A DNA stretch of 64,000 nucleotides from Agrobacterium tumefaciens str. B6 (GCF_001541315.1 NZ_LMVK01000001.1:1-64000), one strand, 5' to 3'; numbered from the stretch's first letter, positions 47,914-57,302 are shown. Numbers and translations: made by a program. Notes: a model not told the origin generated them from the letters alone.

Positions 47914-49305
47914 TTATTTTGCCGCGAGTGCGTCGAGAATGCGGACCCAGGAGCGGATGCCCTTGTGGAACGACTGCAGGTCGTATTTTTCATTCGGCGA
48001 ATGAATGCGGTCATCGGTAAGTCCGAAGCCCACAAGCAGCGAATCCATTCCCAGCATCTTCTGGAAATCGCCGACGATCGGGATCGAGCCTCCCATGCCG
48101 ATGACGACGGCGGGCTTTGGCCACTCTTCCGAAAGCGCATTTTTGGTTTTGGTCAGTACGGGCGAGTCGTAGGACAGCTGGATGGCGGGTGAACCGCCAT
48201 GTTCGTGGAACTCCACGGAGCAGTCGGCGGGTATTTTCGAGCGCACATAGCCCCGGAAGCTTTCGCGAATGGCCGCAGGGTCCTGCTCACCGACGCGACG
48301 GAAAGACACCTTGGCGGAGGCTTTCGCGGCGATCACGGTCTTGAAACCATCGCCGGTATAGCCGCCGATAATGCCGTTGACTTCCGCCGTCGGCCGCGCC
48401 CAGGTCTGCTCAAGCACGGAGCGACCCTTTTCGCCCGAGGGAACCGAAAGGCCTACTTCGCCGAGAAAGGCTTCGGCCGTGCGGCCCAGCGTTTCCCAGG
48501 AGGCCTTGATGTTGGCTGGGGTTTCTTCCACGCCGTCATAAAAGCCTGAAAGAGTTACCCGGCCGGTCTCGTCATGCAGGCCGGCGAGAATATCGGTGAG
48601 GATGTGGATGGGGTTTGCCGCCGCCCCACCGAACAGACCGGAATGCAGATCGCGGTCGGCTGCTGTGATGACGACTTCTTCGCCGACCAGGCCGCGAAGG
48701 GCCGCAGCAATGGCTGGCGTATCCCGGTCCCACATGCCGGTATCGCAGACCAGCGCATAATCGGCCTTCAGTTCTTCCGCATTGGCTTCGAGGAAAGGCT
48801 TCAGCGACGGCGAGCCGGATTCCTCTTCGCCTTCAAAAAGAATGGTGACACGCACCGGCAGGCCGCCATTCACTGCCTTATAGGCGCGGCAGGCTTCGAC
48901 GAAGGTCATCAGCTGGCCCTTGTCGTCTGCCGTACCACGTCCCGTGATCACCTGGCGGCCGGCGCCGATATCCTTTACGGCGGGTTCGAACGGATCGTTT
49001 TCCCAGAGCTCGAGCGGATCAACCGGCTGCACGTCATAATGGCCGTAAAAAAGCACATGCGGCGCGTCCTTGGTGGCCGCATCATGATGCGCCACCACCA
49101 TAGGGTGGCCGGCCGTATCGCGCACGGAGGCCGTAAAGCCGAGCGCTGAAAGCGTCCTGACCAGCCACTCCGCCGCCTTGCGGCATTCCGCCTTGTAGGC
49201 GGGGTCCGTCGAAATCGACGGAATGCGTACGAGCTCGAACAGTCGCTCAAGGCTGGAGGTGAGATTGTCGTCGGCGGTGGAAAGAATGGGGGAAACGTCT
49301 GTCAT
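47914..49305 (-). CDS. M20-family dipeptidase
   Basis: A 463-residue zinc metallopeptidase of the M20 family. Metal and catalytic residues are in LFYGHYDVQPVDP (HYD), TGRGTADDKGQ (metal-bridging Asp), FEGEEESGSPSL (Glu pair) and the later DTGMWDRDTP. A dimerisation domain lies in the middle. The start at 49305 follows ACAGGA and is supported by the family N-terminus (LERLFELVRIPSIS); 96 more codons are open upstream without similarity. It probably cleaves dipeptides in the cytoplasm. Confidence 0.88.
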   Translation of the reverse strand: MTDVSPILSTADDNLTSSLERLFELVRIPSISTDPAYKAECRKAAEWLVRTLSALGFTASVRDTAGHPMVVAHHDAATKDAPHVLFYGHYDVQPVDPLELWENDPFEPAVKDIGAGRQVITGRGTADDKGQLMTFVEACRAYKAVNGGLPVRVTILFEGEEESGSPSLKPFLEANAEELKADYALVCDTGMWDRDTPAIAAALRGLVGEEVVITAADRDLHSGLFGGAAANPIHILTDILAGLHDETGRVTLSGFYDGVEETPANIKASWETLGRTAEAFLGEVGLSVPSGEKGRSVLEQTWARPTAEVNGIIGGYTGDGFKTVIAAKASAKVSFRRVGEQDPAAIRESFRGYVRSKIPADCSVEFHEHGGSPAIQLSYDSPVLTKTKNALSEEWPKPAVVIGMGGSIPIVGDFQKMLGMDSLLVGFGLTDDRIHSPNEKYDLQSFHKGIRSWVRILDALAAK

Positions 49306-49471
49306 CGCTGATCCTGTCATGTCTGTCGTGACCCGGCGATAAGACGAAACATCCGGGCATCGCGCATCGCGGGAAACAAGGGGGCCGGCGCGTCGTGAAT
49401 CGGCAAACGTGCGGCCGCCGGAACGATAGAGCAGTTCAGGGAAAGTGCGAAGTGGTTTCGGGCTGTAAATG

Positions 49472-49918
49472 CTATTTCGCTTTTTTGGCGCTTTCGATCG
49501 CCCGGCGCATATATTCCAGCAAAAGCTGTCTCTCGAAACGCCGGAAATCCTTGAGCAGTGCATCTTCGGTAGCTTCGGAAGCTGCAATGGCATTGGCTTC
49601 CAGATCCCTGCCGCGCTGTGTCAGCTCGATGATCTGGGCACGGCGGTCGCTTGGATGGGATTTGCGGATGATCAGCCCGTCGCGTTCCATGCGTGAGAGC
49701 GTATTGGCGAGCGTCGCCTGTTCGACATCGATTCTATCAAGCAATTGTCGCTGCGTCAGGCCGTCCTCATGCCAAAGTTCGATGAGAATGGGGAATTGTC
49801 CGGGCGAGAAACCCAGGGCGGCGGCTCTTTTCTGCAGCGCCATGGTGAATTCCCGCGCCATTTTCGAGGCGAGATAGATCGCCGATTCGTCCCGGGAAAA
49901 ACCCATTTTTCCGCCCAT
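49472..49918 (-). CDS. MarR-family transcriptional regulator
   Basis: A 148-residue winged-helix regulator. The HTH is LTQRQLLDRIDVEQATLANTLSRM followed by the wing RDGLIIRKSHPSDRRAQ, whose DRR is diagnostic for MarR. N- and C-terminal helices form the dimer interface. Ligand and targets are unknown. It is separated from polA by a small-RNA gene, a gene order (marR - sRNA - polA) that I recall as conserved for alpha-r7. Confidence 0.9.
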   Translation of the reverse strand: MGGKMGFSRDESAIYLASKMAREFTMALQKRAAALGFSPGQFPILIELWHEDGLTQRQLLDRIDVEQATLANTLSRMERDGLIIRKSHPSDRRAQIIELTQRGRDLEANAIAASEATEDALLKDFRRFERQLLLEYMRRAIESAKKAK

Positions 49919-50002
49919 AAAACATCACGGCCGGCTCAGCCCGGCAATTCAATAGCGCGATATATATCGCATGATATGTTTAGGCCAGCCCGAAACGGCG
50001 CA

Positions 50003-50150
50003 TAAAATAAAACCGCCATGGCCGGGAGGGGTCGGCCATGGCGGTCATATTGGAGGACAAAGGCCCGGAGAGGGGGAAAGGCCTTTGTCCGGTCTGACGC
50101 GGCGGGGGACGAGCCAGCTATCAGACTACGGCGTGATCAGGCGCCGTCCC
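50003..50150 (-). ncRNA. Candidate alpha-r7/RcsR1-type small RNA between marR and polA
   Basis: Reading the minus strand from G50150, GGGACG...CGTCCC forms a 5' hairpin. GGACAAAGGCC/GGCCTTTGTCC (50090-50055) follows, with a loop containing CCCCCTCTCC. ACCGCCATGGCCG/CGGCCATGGCGGT (50045-50012) has loop ACCCCTCC and is followed by TTTTATTTTA, an intrinsic terminator on this strand only. The 148-base length and location match alpha-r7 (RcsR1) as I recall. C-rich loops suggest pairing with Shine-Dalgarno regions. The rest of the marR-polA gap (50185-50312) shows nothing notable. Confidence 0.72.
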
Positions 50151-50155
50151 TTATG

Positions 50156-50184
50156 AAATGTGTCTGCAAATGCGGCTTTTCAAG
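50156..50184 (-). promoter_or_regulatory. RpoH-like promoter of the marR-polA small RNA
   Basis: On the minus strand CTTGAA (50184-50179), a 17-base spacer, and ACATTT (50161-50156) are followed by GGGACG starting six bases later. CTTGAA plus a CCATTT-like -10 fits heat-shock sigma (RpoH) promoters of Rhizobiales as I recall them, better than a sigma-70 CTATAT. Confidence 0.5.
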
Positions 50185-50321
50185 GGAAGGGCGGATTACA
50201 AATCGGTAACGTTCAGGTGAATTTTGCAGGTCTGTGCTGGAGCCCCATTCCCCGCTCTTTACGGTGCGTTGTGCGAAGTTTCGGTAGACGTCAAAACGGC
50301 CCCGCGCTATCCATGCTACCC

Positions 50322-53321
50322 ATGAAAAAAGGCGATCATCTCTTCCTCGTTGACGGTTCCGGTTTCATTTTCCGGGCCTTCCATGCAATCCCGCCGCTGA
50401 ACCGCAAGTCGGACGGGCTGCCGGTCAACGCCGTTTCCGGCTTCTGCAACATGTTGTGGAAGCTCTTGAGGGATGCGCGCAATACCGATGTCGGCGTGAC
50501 GCCTACTCATTTCGCGGTGATTTTCGACTATTCATCGAAGACCTTCCGCAACGAGCTTTATGATCTCTACAAGGCCAACCGCACCGCACCGCCGGAAGAT
50601 CTGGTGCCGCAATTCGGCCTGATCCGCGAAGCGACGCGGGCCTTCAACCTTCCCTGCATCGAGACGGAAGGCTTCGAGGCTGATGATATCATCGCCACCT
50701 ATGCCCGGCAGGCCGAAGCGATCGGCGCCGATGTCACCATCATCTCCTCCGACAAGGATCTGATGCAGCTCGTCACGGCCAATGTACACATGTACGACGC
50801 CATGAAGGACAAGCAGATCGGCATTCCTGATGTCATCGAGAAGTGGGGCGTAGGCCCTGAAAAGATGATCGACCTGCAGGCGATGACCGGCGATTCCACC
50901 GACAATGTGCCCGGCATTCCCGGCATCGGCCCGAAGACGGCGGCGCAGTTGCTGGAGGAATATGGCGATCTCGATACCCTCCTGACCCGTGCTGGCGAAA
51001 TCAAGCAGCAGAAGCGGCGGGAGAATATCATCGCCAATGCGGAACTTGCCCGCCTTTCCAGACAGCTTGTGGCGCTCAGGACTGATGTGCCGCTGGAGCA
51101 GTCGCTTGAAGCTCTGGTGCTCGAACCGCAGAACGGGCCGAAACTGATCGCCTTCCTGAAGGCGATGGAGTTCACGACGCTGACACGCCGGGTGGCCGAG
51201 GCGACCGAAACCGACGCTTCTGCCATCGACCCTGCCAATGTGCCAGTGCAATGGGGTGCCGATGCCCATGGTCCCGATCTTGATGCGCCAGCCCCTGCCG
51301 TTCAGGCTGGTGAAGTGGCCACTAACACCGCTGGCGCCGCGGCTTCGCCCGCCGCTCCGGCAAGAAAAGTAACGGGGGAGGGCAGCGCGCCCGCCGATCT
51401 GGCCGCAGCGCGACAGGCGCTTTTTTCCGCCGCCAAGATCGATACGACAGCCTATCTAACGATCAGGGATCTTCCGACGCTCGACCGCTGGATTGCGGCG
51501 GCCCGGGAGACGGGCGTTGTCGCCTTCGATACGGAAACGACCTCGCTCGATCCGATGCAGGCCGAATTTGTCGGTTTTTCGCTGGCCATTGCCGATAATG
51601 GCAAGGATGCCACGGGCACCGATATCCGGGCCGCTTATGTTCCTTTGACGCACAAGACCGGCTCCGGCGGCGATCTCTTCAGCGATGGCATCAGAATGGC
51701 GGAGGGGCAGGTGCCCTTTGCCGAGGCGCTGGCGCGCCTGAAGGACCTGCTCGAAGATGAAGCTGTCCTGAAAGTCGCCCAGAACCTCAAATATGATTAT
51801 CTGCTGATGAAACGCCACGGCGTCGTCATGCAGAGCTTCGACGACACGATGCTGATTTCCTATGTTCTCGAGGCCGGCAAAGCCACGCATGGCATGGATT
51901 CGCTGTCCGAGCGCTGGCTCGGCCACACGCCGATCGCCTATAAGGACGTGGCGGGATCGGGCAAGTCGAGCGTCACCTTCGATTTTGTGGATATCGACAA
52001 GGCGACAGCCTACGCGGCGGAAGACGCTGATGTCACGCTGCGGCTCTGGATAGCCCTGAAACCGCGGCTCGCCGCCGAGCGTCTGACCAGCGTCTATGAG
52101 CGGCTGGAGCGCCCGCTCGTGCCGGTTTTGGCACATATGGAAGAGCGCGGCATCACCGTCGACCGGCAGATCCTCTCGCGCCTTTCCGGCGAACTCGCGC
52201 AGAAGGCTGCGTCCTTCGAAGAGGAAATCTACGAGCTGGCAGGCGAGCGTTTCAATATCGGATCGCCAAAGCAGCTCGGTGATATCCTTTTCGGCAAGAT
52301 GGGCCTGCCGGGTGGTTCCAAAACCAAGACCGGCCAATGGTCGACATCGGCGCAGGTTCTGGAAGATCTCGCGGCGGAAGGTATCGAACTGCCGCGCAAG
52401 ATTGTCGACTGGCGGCAGCTGACGAAGCTGAAATCGACCTATACGGATGCGCTGCCGGGATATATCCATCCCGAAACGAAGCGGGTGCACACATCCTATG
52501 CGCTCGCCTCCACCACCACGGGACGCCTGTCCTCCTCGGAACCGAACCTTCAGAACATCCCGGTCCGCACTGCCGAAGGGCGCAAGATCCGCACGGCTTT
52601 CATCTCCACGCCGGGTCACAAGCTTCTGTCGGCCGATTACAGCCAGATCGAACTGCGCGTGCTGGCTCATGTCGCCGATATTCCGCAGCTTCGCAACGCC
52701 TTCGAAAACGGCATCGACATTCACGCGATGACGGCATCGGAAATGTTCGGCGTGCCTGTCGAAGGCATGCCGTCGGAAGTGCGCCGCCGCGCCAAGGCCA
52801 TCAACTTCGGCATCATCTACGGCATTTCCGCTTTTGGCCTTGCCAATCAGCTCAGCATCGCCCGCTCCGAAGCAGGCGACTATATCAAGAAATATTTCGA
52901 GCGTTTTCCCGGTATTCGCGACTACATGGAGGCGACCAAGGCCTTCGCCCGCGAAAACGGTTATGTCGAAACGATTTTCGGCCGCCGCGCGCATTATCCG
53001 GAAATTCGCTCTTCCAATCCTTCGGTAAAAGCATTCAACGAGCGCGCGGCCATCAACGCGCCGATCCAGGGCTCGGCTGCCGATATCATCCGCCGTGCCA
53101 TGGTCCGCATCGAGCCCGCGCTGGAGGCGGAAAAACTTTCCGCCCGCATGCTGTTGCAGGTGCATGACGAACTCATCTTCGAAGTCGAGGAAGCGGAGAT
53201 CGAAAAGACCTTGCCCGTCGTCGTCTCTGTCATGGAAAACGCGGCCATGCCGGCGATTTCGATGAAGGTGCCGCTGAAAGTGGATGCTCGCGCGGCCGAC
53301 AATTGGGATGAGGCGCACTGA
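50322..53321 (+). CDS. polA: DNA polymerase I
   Basis: A 999-residue repair/Okazaki polymerase. The 5' nuclease domain (1-300) has FLVDGSGFIFRAFHAIPPLN, EGFEADDIIATYAR and SSDKDLMQL. A roughly 60-residue Ala/Pro-rich linker follows. The 3'-5' exonuclease is intact (Asp403 in FDTETTSLD). The polymerase domain has ADYSQIELRVLAHV, RRRAKAINFGIIYGISAFG and VHDELIFEVEE. ATG 50322 is preferred; ATG 50313 (three codons upstream) is equally possible and neither has a clear SD. Confidence 0.97.
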   Translation: MKKGDHLFLVDGSGFIFRAFHAIPPLNRKSDGLPVNAVSGFCNMLWKLLRDARNTDVGVTPTHFAVIFDYSSKTFRNELYDLYKANRTAPPEDLVPQFGLIREATRAFNLPCIETEGFEADDIIATYARQAEAIGADVTIISSDKDLMQLVTANVHMYDAMKDKQIGIPDVIEKWGVGPEKMIDLQAMTGDSTDNVPGIPGIGPKTAAQLLEEYGDLDTLLTRAGEIKQQKRRENIIANAELARLSRQLVALRTDVPLEQSLEALVLEPQNGPKLIAFLKAMEFTTLTRRVAEATETDASAIDPANVPVQWGADAHGPDLDAPAPAVQAGEVATNTAGAAASPAAPARKVTGEGSAPADLAAARQALFSAAKIDTTAYLTIRDLPTLDRWIAAARETGVVAFDTETTSLDPMQAEFVGFSLAIADNGKDATGTDIRAAYVPLTHKTGSGGDLFSDGIRMAEGQVPFAEALARLKDLLEDEAVLKVAQNLKYDYLLMKRHGVVMQSFDDTMLISYVLEAGKATHGMDSLSERWLGHTPIAYKDVAGSGKSSVTFDFVDIDKATAYAAEDADVTLRLWIALKPRLAAERLTSVYERLERPLVPVLAHMEERGITVDRQILSRLSGELAQKAASFEEEIYELAGERFNIGSPKQLGDILFGKMGLPGGSKTKTGQWSTSAQVLEDLAAEGIELPRKIVDWRQLTKLKSTYTDALPGYIHPETKRVHTSYALASTTTGRLSSSEPNLQNIPVRTAEGRKIRTAFISTPGHKLLSADYSQIELRVLAHVADIPQLRNAFENGIDIHAMTASEMFGVPVEGMPSEVRRRAKAINFGIIYGISAFGLANQLSIARSEAGDYIKKYFERFPGIRDYMEATKAFARENGYVETIFGRRAHYPEIRSSNPSVKAFNERAAINAPIQGSAADIIRRAMVRIEPALEAEKLSARMLLQVHDELIFEVEEAEIEKTLPVVVSVMENAAMPAISMKVPLKVDARAADNWDEAH

Positions 53322-53587
53322 TCGGCGAACCGGCTTTCTGTGAATTCCGGGACATGAACCACTTCAAGGAGCGCGTCATTTTCGATAAGACGTGAGCCAT
53401 GATTTGCGATGCCTGACGATCGCTTGTTGCGCTTATTCCGCTGAATCGGAAAAAATGCGCGTCAGGGCTGGTCAAAGCCCGTTTGGGCATGTATAAGCGC
53501 GCCAAATTTCCGATATCGAGACATCCGACATTCGGCCTTTGGTTCTGGCCGGTTCCGTTGTTTCGCCGCTTAAGTGGAGTAACAAAA

Positions 53588-53773
53588 ATGGCTGTACCAA
53601 AAAGAAAAACAAGCCCGTCCAAGCGTGGCATGCGCCGCTCGGCTGACGGTCTCAAGTCTGCGACCTACGTTGAAGACAAGAACTCCGGCGAACTGCGCCG
53701 TCCGCACCATATCGATCTGAAGACCGGTATGTATCGCGGTCGTCAGGTTCTGACGCCGAAGGAAAGCGCATAA
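53588..53773 (+). CDS. rpmF: 50S ribosomal protein L32
   Basis: A 61-residue L32, starting [18 protein letters not shown] and lacking the CxxC zinc pairs seen in some lineages. SD AAGTGGAG precedes the ATG. It is monocistronic, with a strong terminator. The 266-base region upstream (53322-53587) holds no gene. Confidence 0.98.
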   Translation: MAVPKRKTSPSKRGMRRSADGLKSATYVEDKNSGELRRPHHIDLKTGMYRGRQVLTPKESA

Positions 53774-53795
53774 GCTTTTCTGAAATCATCTTTGC

Positions 53796-53828
53796 AAAAA
53801 ACCGGTCCTCGTGGCCGGTTTTTTGTTT
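53796..53828 (+). terminator. Intrinsic terminator of rpmF
   Basis: AAAAAACCGG (53796-53805) pairs with CCGGTTTTTT (53815-53824), followed by GTTTT. Confidence 0.92.
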
Positions 53829-53935
53829 TTTGGACTGTCTGGCTGCCTTTTCCGCTCACTTGGAAAATTCGGCCGCTCCACCTACACTCTTTTAGGGAGA
53901 GCAGGTTTGATGCCTGCAACAGGAGGGGAGCTTCG

Positions 53936-55762
53936 GTGAAATATCGCTGGATTTTGTTGATGCTTCTCAGCTTCGGTCTCGGTTATGGCGCCGTGACGAG
54001 AGGCGGCGGCATCATTGCGGAAAGCTATTTCGGCGAAATGTCCGAGCAGGGCCGCACGACCCTCCGGTTGGCTGTCTCCGCTCTCGGCGGGCTTTTGAAC
54101 CGTTACGAACCGCTGCCCGCCTTGATCGCCGATCACGACGACATTGAGGAACTGGTCGCACATCCCAAGGATGCCGAACTGCGCCAGCGCGCCAATGTCT
54201 ACCTCAAATCTATTAACACCTTGCTGGAATCCTCCGATATCTACATCATCACGCTCGACGGGGAGACCATCGCCGCCAGCAACTATGATGGTCCGACGAG
54301 TTTCGTTGGTGAGAATTTCAGCTACCGCCCTTATTTTCAGGATGCCGCGAAGGGCTTGCAGTCGCGGTTCTTCGCGCTTGGCACCACCTCCCATAAGCGC
54401 GGCTATTATTTTTCCGCGCCCATCCTCTTCAATGAGGAAATCAAGGGCGTCATCGTCTTCAAGGTCGATATTGAAGGCATAGAGGCCTCATTCGGCGATG
54501 GTGAGAACCGAATTCTGGTCTCGGACCCTGAGGGCATCATCTTCATGACCGGAACGCCGCAATGGCTTTATTCCGGTCTGATGCCGCTGACGCCCGAACG
54601 GCTGGCACGAACGGAGGCTTCCCGCCGGTATGCCAATGCCACCCTCAAGGAACTGCCGCTGAAAAACGGCAATTTCGGTTCGCATCAGCTGATGACGATC
54701 GTCCAGGACGACGGCGAGAGGGAATATATGCTCCTGTCACAGCCCATGCCCGATGCCGGTTGGACGGTCAGCGTGCTGATGGATACAGGTTCGCTCAGGA
54801 CGCAGGTCAAGACCGCGATGATCGCGATAATCCTGTGCCTGTGTCTGGCCGCCGCCGTGATTGCGGCCATGCTGCAAAGACGGCGGCGTCTGCGCGAACG
54901 GCTGATCCATCAGGCAGAGGCGCAGGCGGAACTGGAACGCCGGGTGGAGGAGCGCACTGCCGATCTGGCGCGGGTGAACCAGGAGATCGAACACGAAATC
55001 GCCGAACGCCGCCAGACGGAAAAACAGCTGCGCAAGATGCAGAACGATCTGGTGCAGGCCGGCAAGCTTGCAGCCCTCGGGCAGATGTCGGCGGCACTGT
55101 CGCATGAGTTCAACCAGCCGCTTGCCGCGGCCAAGAACTATGCCGAAAATGCTTCGCTTCTCGTGGAGCGCGGGCGGCTGGAAGAGGTGACGGAAAACCT
55201 CAGGCGTATTTCAGGCCTTATCGACCGCATGGCGTCGATCAGCAAGCATCTCAGGAATTTCGCCCGCAAGCCCAACGAAAAAATGGCAGCGGTGGGTCTG
55301 GAGGCGGTGCTTCGGGATACGCTCGAAATTGTCGGTGCGCGGTTGAAGGCCGCCGATGCGGTGCTGGATGTTGATCTCGGGCCGGTGCAGCTTGCGGTGA
55401 AAGCCGGCCCGGTGAGATTGCAGCAGGTGCTCGTCAACATCATCTCCAACGCGGCCGATGCTGTGGAAGGGCGCGAGGATCGCCATATTGCGCTGCAAGC
55501 CGTCCAGCATGGCCAGATGGTATCGATTTTCATCCGCGATCGTGGTCCCGGCGTGCCGGCGGCGATTTCGGAGCGCATTTTTGATCCCTTCTTCACCACC
55601 AAGGGTGTGGGACGCGGCCTGGGCCTTGGCCTGTCCATCTCCTACAACATCATCAAGGATTTTGGCGGTCAGCTGCGGGTGAGAAACCATGAAGAGGGCG
55701 GGGCGGAGTTCGAGATCGAATTGCCAGCCGCCGCCTGGCGCGTGGAGGCGGCTGCGGAATGA
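53936..55762 (+). CDS. dctB: DctB-type sensor histidine kinase
   Basis: A 608-residue membrane kinase. TM1 (YRWILLMLLSFGLGYGAV), a periplasmic double-Cache-type sensor domain (about 25-290, with SSDIYIITLDGETIAAS and SYRPYFQDAAKGLQS as in DctB), TM2 (MIAIILCLCLAAAVIAAML), then a coiled coil. HisKA has LSHEFNQPLAAAKNYAENA with phospho-acceptor His390; HATPase has ISNAADAVEG, RDRGPGVPA and GRGLGLGLSISYNII. The start is GTG 53936 after AGGAGGGGAG. It is likely to sense a dicarboxylate or tricarboxylate and overlaps dctD by four bases. Confidence 0.9.
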   Translation: MKYRWILLMLLSFGLGYGAVTRGGGIIAESYFGEMSEQGRTTLRLAVSALGGLLNRYEPLPALIADHDDIEELVAHPKDAELRQRANVYLKSINTLLESSDIYIITLDGETIAASNYDGPTSFVGENFSYRPYFQDAAKGLQSRFFALGTTSHKRGYYFSAPILFNEEIKGVIVFKVDIEGIEASFGDGENRILVSDPEGIIFMTGTPQWLYSGLMPLTPERLARTEASRRYANATLKELPLKNGNFGSHQLMTIVQDDGEREYMLLSQPMPDAGWTVSVLMDTGSLRTQVKTAMIAIILCLCLAAAVIAAMLQRRRRLRERLIHQAEAQAELERRVEERTADLARVNQEIEHEIAERRQTEKQLRKMQNDLVQAGKLAALGQMSAALSHEFNQPLAAAKNYAENASLLVERGRLEEVTENLRRISGLIDRMASISKHLRNFARKPNEKMAAVGLEAVLRDTLEIVGARLKAADAVLDVDLGPVQLAVKAGPVRLQQVLVNIISNAADAVEGREDRHIALQAVQHGQMVSIFIRDRGPGVPAAISERIFDPFFTTKGVGRGLGLGLSISYNIIKDFGGQLRVRNHEEGGAEFEIELPAAAWRVEAAAE

Positions 55763-57105
55763 CCATGTCGCGGGTTCTGTTGATTGATGACGAGGAGGAG
55801 CTGCGCTTTTCCACCGCGCAGGCGCTGGAGCTTTCCGGCTTTGCCGTCACCATGCTCGCGAGTGCCGAGCATGCGCTCGAACTCATCGGTTACAGCTTTG
55901 ATGGCGTCGTGGTCAGCGATATCAGGATGCCTGGCATGGATGGCATGACGTTGCTGCAGAAGGTGCGCGAGCTCGATCCGGAAATACCTGTCATCCTGAT
56001 GACGGGCCATGGTGATGTGCAGCTTGCGGTCAACGCCATGCGCAACGGCGCCTATGATTTCATCGAAAAGCCGTTCACGCCGCAATATCTCGCCGGCATC
56101 ATCAAAAGGGCGAATGACCGGCGGGCGCTGGTGCTGGAAAACCGCCGCCTCAAGGCGGTGGCGGGCAAGCACGACGATCTCGAAACACGTCTGCCCGGCA
56201 GAACCCAGATCATGGTCGATCTGCGATACCGCATCCGCGCGATTGGCGCGACGGACGCCGATACGCTGATCGTTGGCGATACCGGCGCGGGCAAGGAGGT
56301 CGTGGCGCGCGCGCTTCACGATATCAGTGCCAGAAGCAACCGGCCCTTCGTTGCGATCAATTGCGCCGCCCTCCCGCAGACGTTGATCGAAAGCGAATTG
56401 TTCGGTCATGAGGCGGGTGCGTTTCCCGGCGCGCTTCGCCCGCGCTACGGCAAGTTCGAACATGCCCGCGGCGGCACGATCCTGCTGGACGAGATCGGCT
56501 CCATGCCCTTCGAATTGCAGGGCCGCTTCCTTCGTGTCCTGCAGGAACGGGTGATTACCCGTCTGGGCTCGAATGAAACGGTCGAACTCGATGTTCGCTT
56601 CATCGCCACAAGCAAGGTGGATCTGGAACAGGAAGTCGCGGCTGGCCGGTTCCGTGCCGATCTTCTTTATCGGCTCAACGTGGCTACACTTCTCGTGCCA
56701 TCTCTCTCGCAGCGCAGTGCCGATATACCGCTCCTCTTCCTGCATCTCGTGCGGGAAGCTGCTGCGCGCTACGGGCGGGAAGACATGGAGGTGCCGCAAA
56801 ATCTGCTCTCGGCCGTCTCCCTTCGTGAGTGGCCGGGCAACGTGCGTGAATTGCGCAATGCCGCAGACCGTTTCGTTCTCGGCCTGGAAAGCGATGTTTC
56901 CGAAGGGTCGTTGCCGTTTCAGGCTGACGGAAAAGCGGCTCTTGCTGCAAGGGTCGCGGCTTATGAAAAAAGCCTGATCGCACATGCAATTGCCGCTCAC
57001 GGCGGAAATCTGAAATCCGTCTATGAGGCGCTCGGCATTTCGCGCAAAACGCTCTATGAAAAAATGCAGAAATACGGGCTGCACCGGCACATGACCGAGG
57101 TGTAG
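55759..57105 (+). CDS. dctD: DctD-type NtrC-family response regulator
   Basis: A 448-residue regulator. The receiver domain (1-120) has the acidic pair D10/D11, phospho-acceptor Asp54 in VVSDIRMPGMDG, and Lys in FIEKPFTP. The AAA+ domain (about 145-375) has Walker A GDTGAGKEV, ILLDEIGSMP, and the sigma-54 contact loop as GAFPGA, not GAFTGA. A Fis-type HTH (SVYEALGISRKTLYEKMQKY) ends it. Two palindromes immediately after its stop are probable binding sites controlling tctCBA. Confidence 0.9.
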   Translation: MTMSRVLLIDDEEELRFSTAQALELSGFAVTMLASAEHALELIGYSFDGVVVSDIRMPGMDGMTLLQKVRELDPEIPVILMTGHGDVQLAVNAMRNGAYDFIEKPFTPQYLAGIIKRANDRRALVLENRRLKAVAGKHDDLETRLPGRTQIMVDLRYRIRAIGATDADTLIVGDTGAGKEVVARALHDISARSNRPFVAINCAALPQTLIESELFGHEAGAFPGALRPRYGKFEHARGGTILLDEIGSMPFELQGRFLRVLQERVITRLGSNETVELDVRFIATSKVDLEQEVAAGRFRADLLYRLNVATLLVPSLSQRSADIPLLFLHLVREAAARYGREDMEVPQNLLSAVSLREWPGNVRELRNAADRFVLGLESDVSEGSLPFQADGKAALAARVAAYEKSLIAHAIAAHGGNLKSVYEALGISRKTLYEKMQKYGLHRHMTEV

Positions 57106-57155
57106 TGGGTGGATTTCCACCCATGAATAGGTGCTTATGGGTCGAAATCCACCCA
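57106..57155. promoter_or_regulatory. Two 18-bp palindromes 32 bp apart: probable DctD enhancer sites for tctCBA
   Basis: TGGGTGGATTTCCACCCA (57106-57123) has 8-bp perfect arms. TGGGTCGAAATCCACCCA (57138-57155) has arms matching at seven of eight pairs. Centres are 32 bp apart, three helical turns, as for cooperative NtrC-family dimers. They lie right after the dctD stop and 148 bp before tctC. Only weak GG-N10-GC matches for a sigma-54 promoter were found between them and tctC (for example around 57266-57279). Confidence 0.7.
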
Positions 57156-57302
57156 TTGCCTCTCGCGATAGCGATAAAAGCGCATCCCGGTGCAATACCG
57201 CCATTGCTGAACGGCAATCCCGGATCGCAAATATGTCACCCCGGTCGCCATGGAGGAGCATGCGCGGCTGAAGTGGCGAACATTTTCATCCGGGAGGAAT
57301 CG

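Noticed and set aside
51456-53318. A 620-codon minus-strand open frame opposite polA
   Set aside because: Antisense shadow of the polymerase gene; no motif, no SD.
57156-57302. Sigma-54 (-24/-12) promoter for tctCBA
   Set aside because: GG-N10-GC pairs exist at about 57266-57285 but match the wider TGGCACG-N4-TTGC consensus poorly; TGGCGAACATTTTCA near 57274 lacks the GC. Not reported as a promoter.
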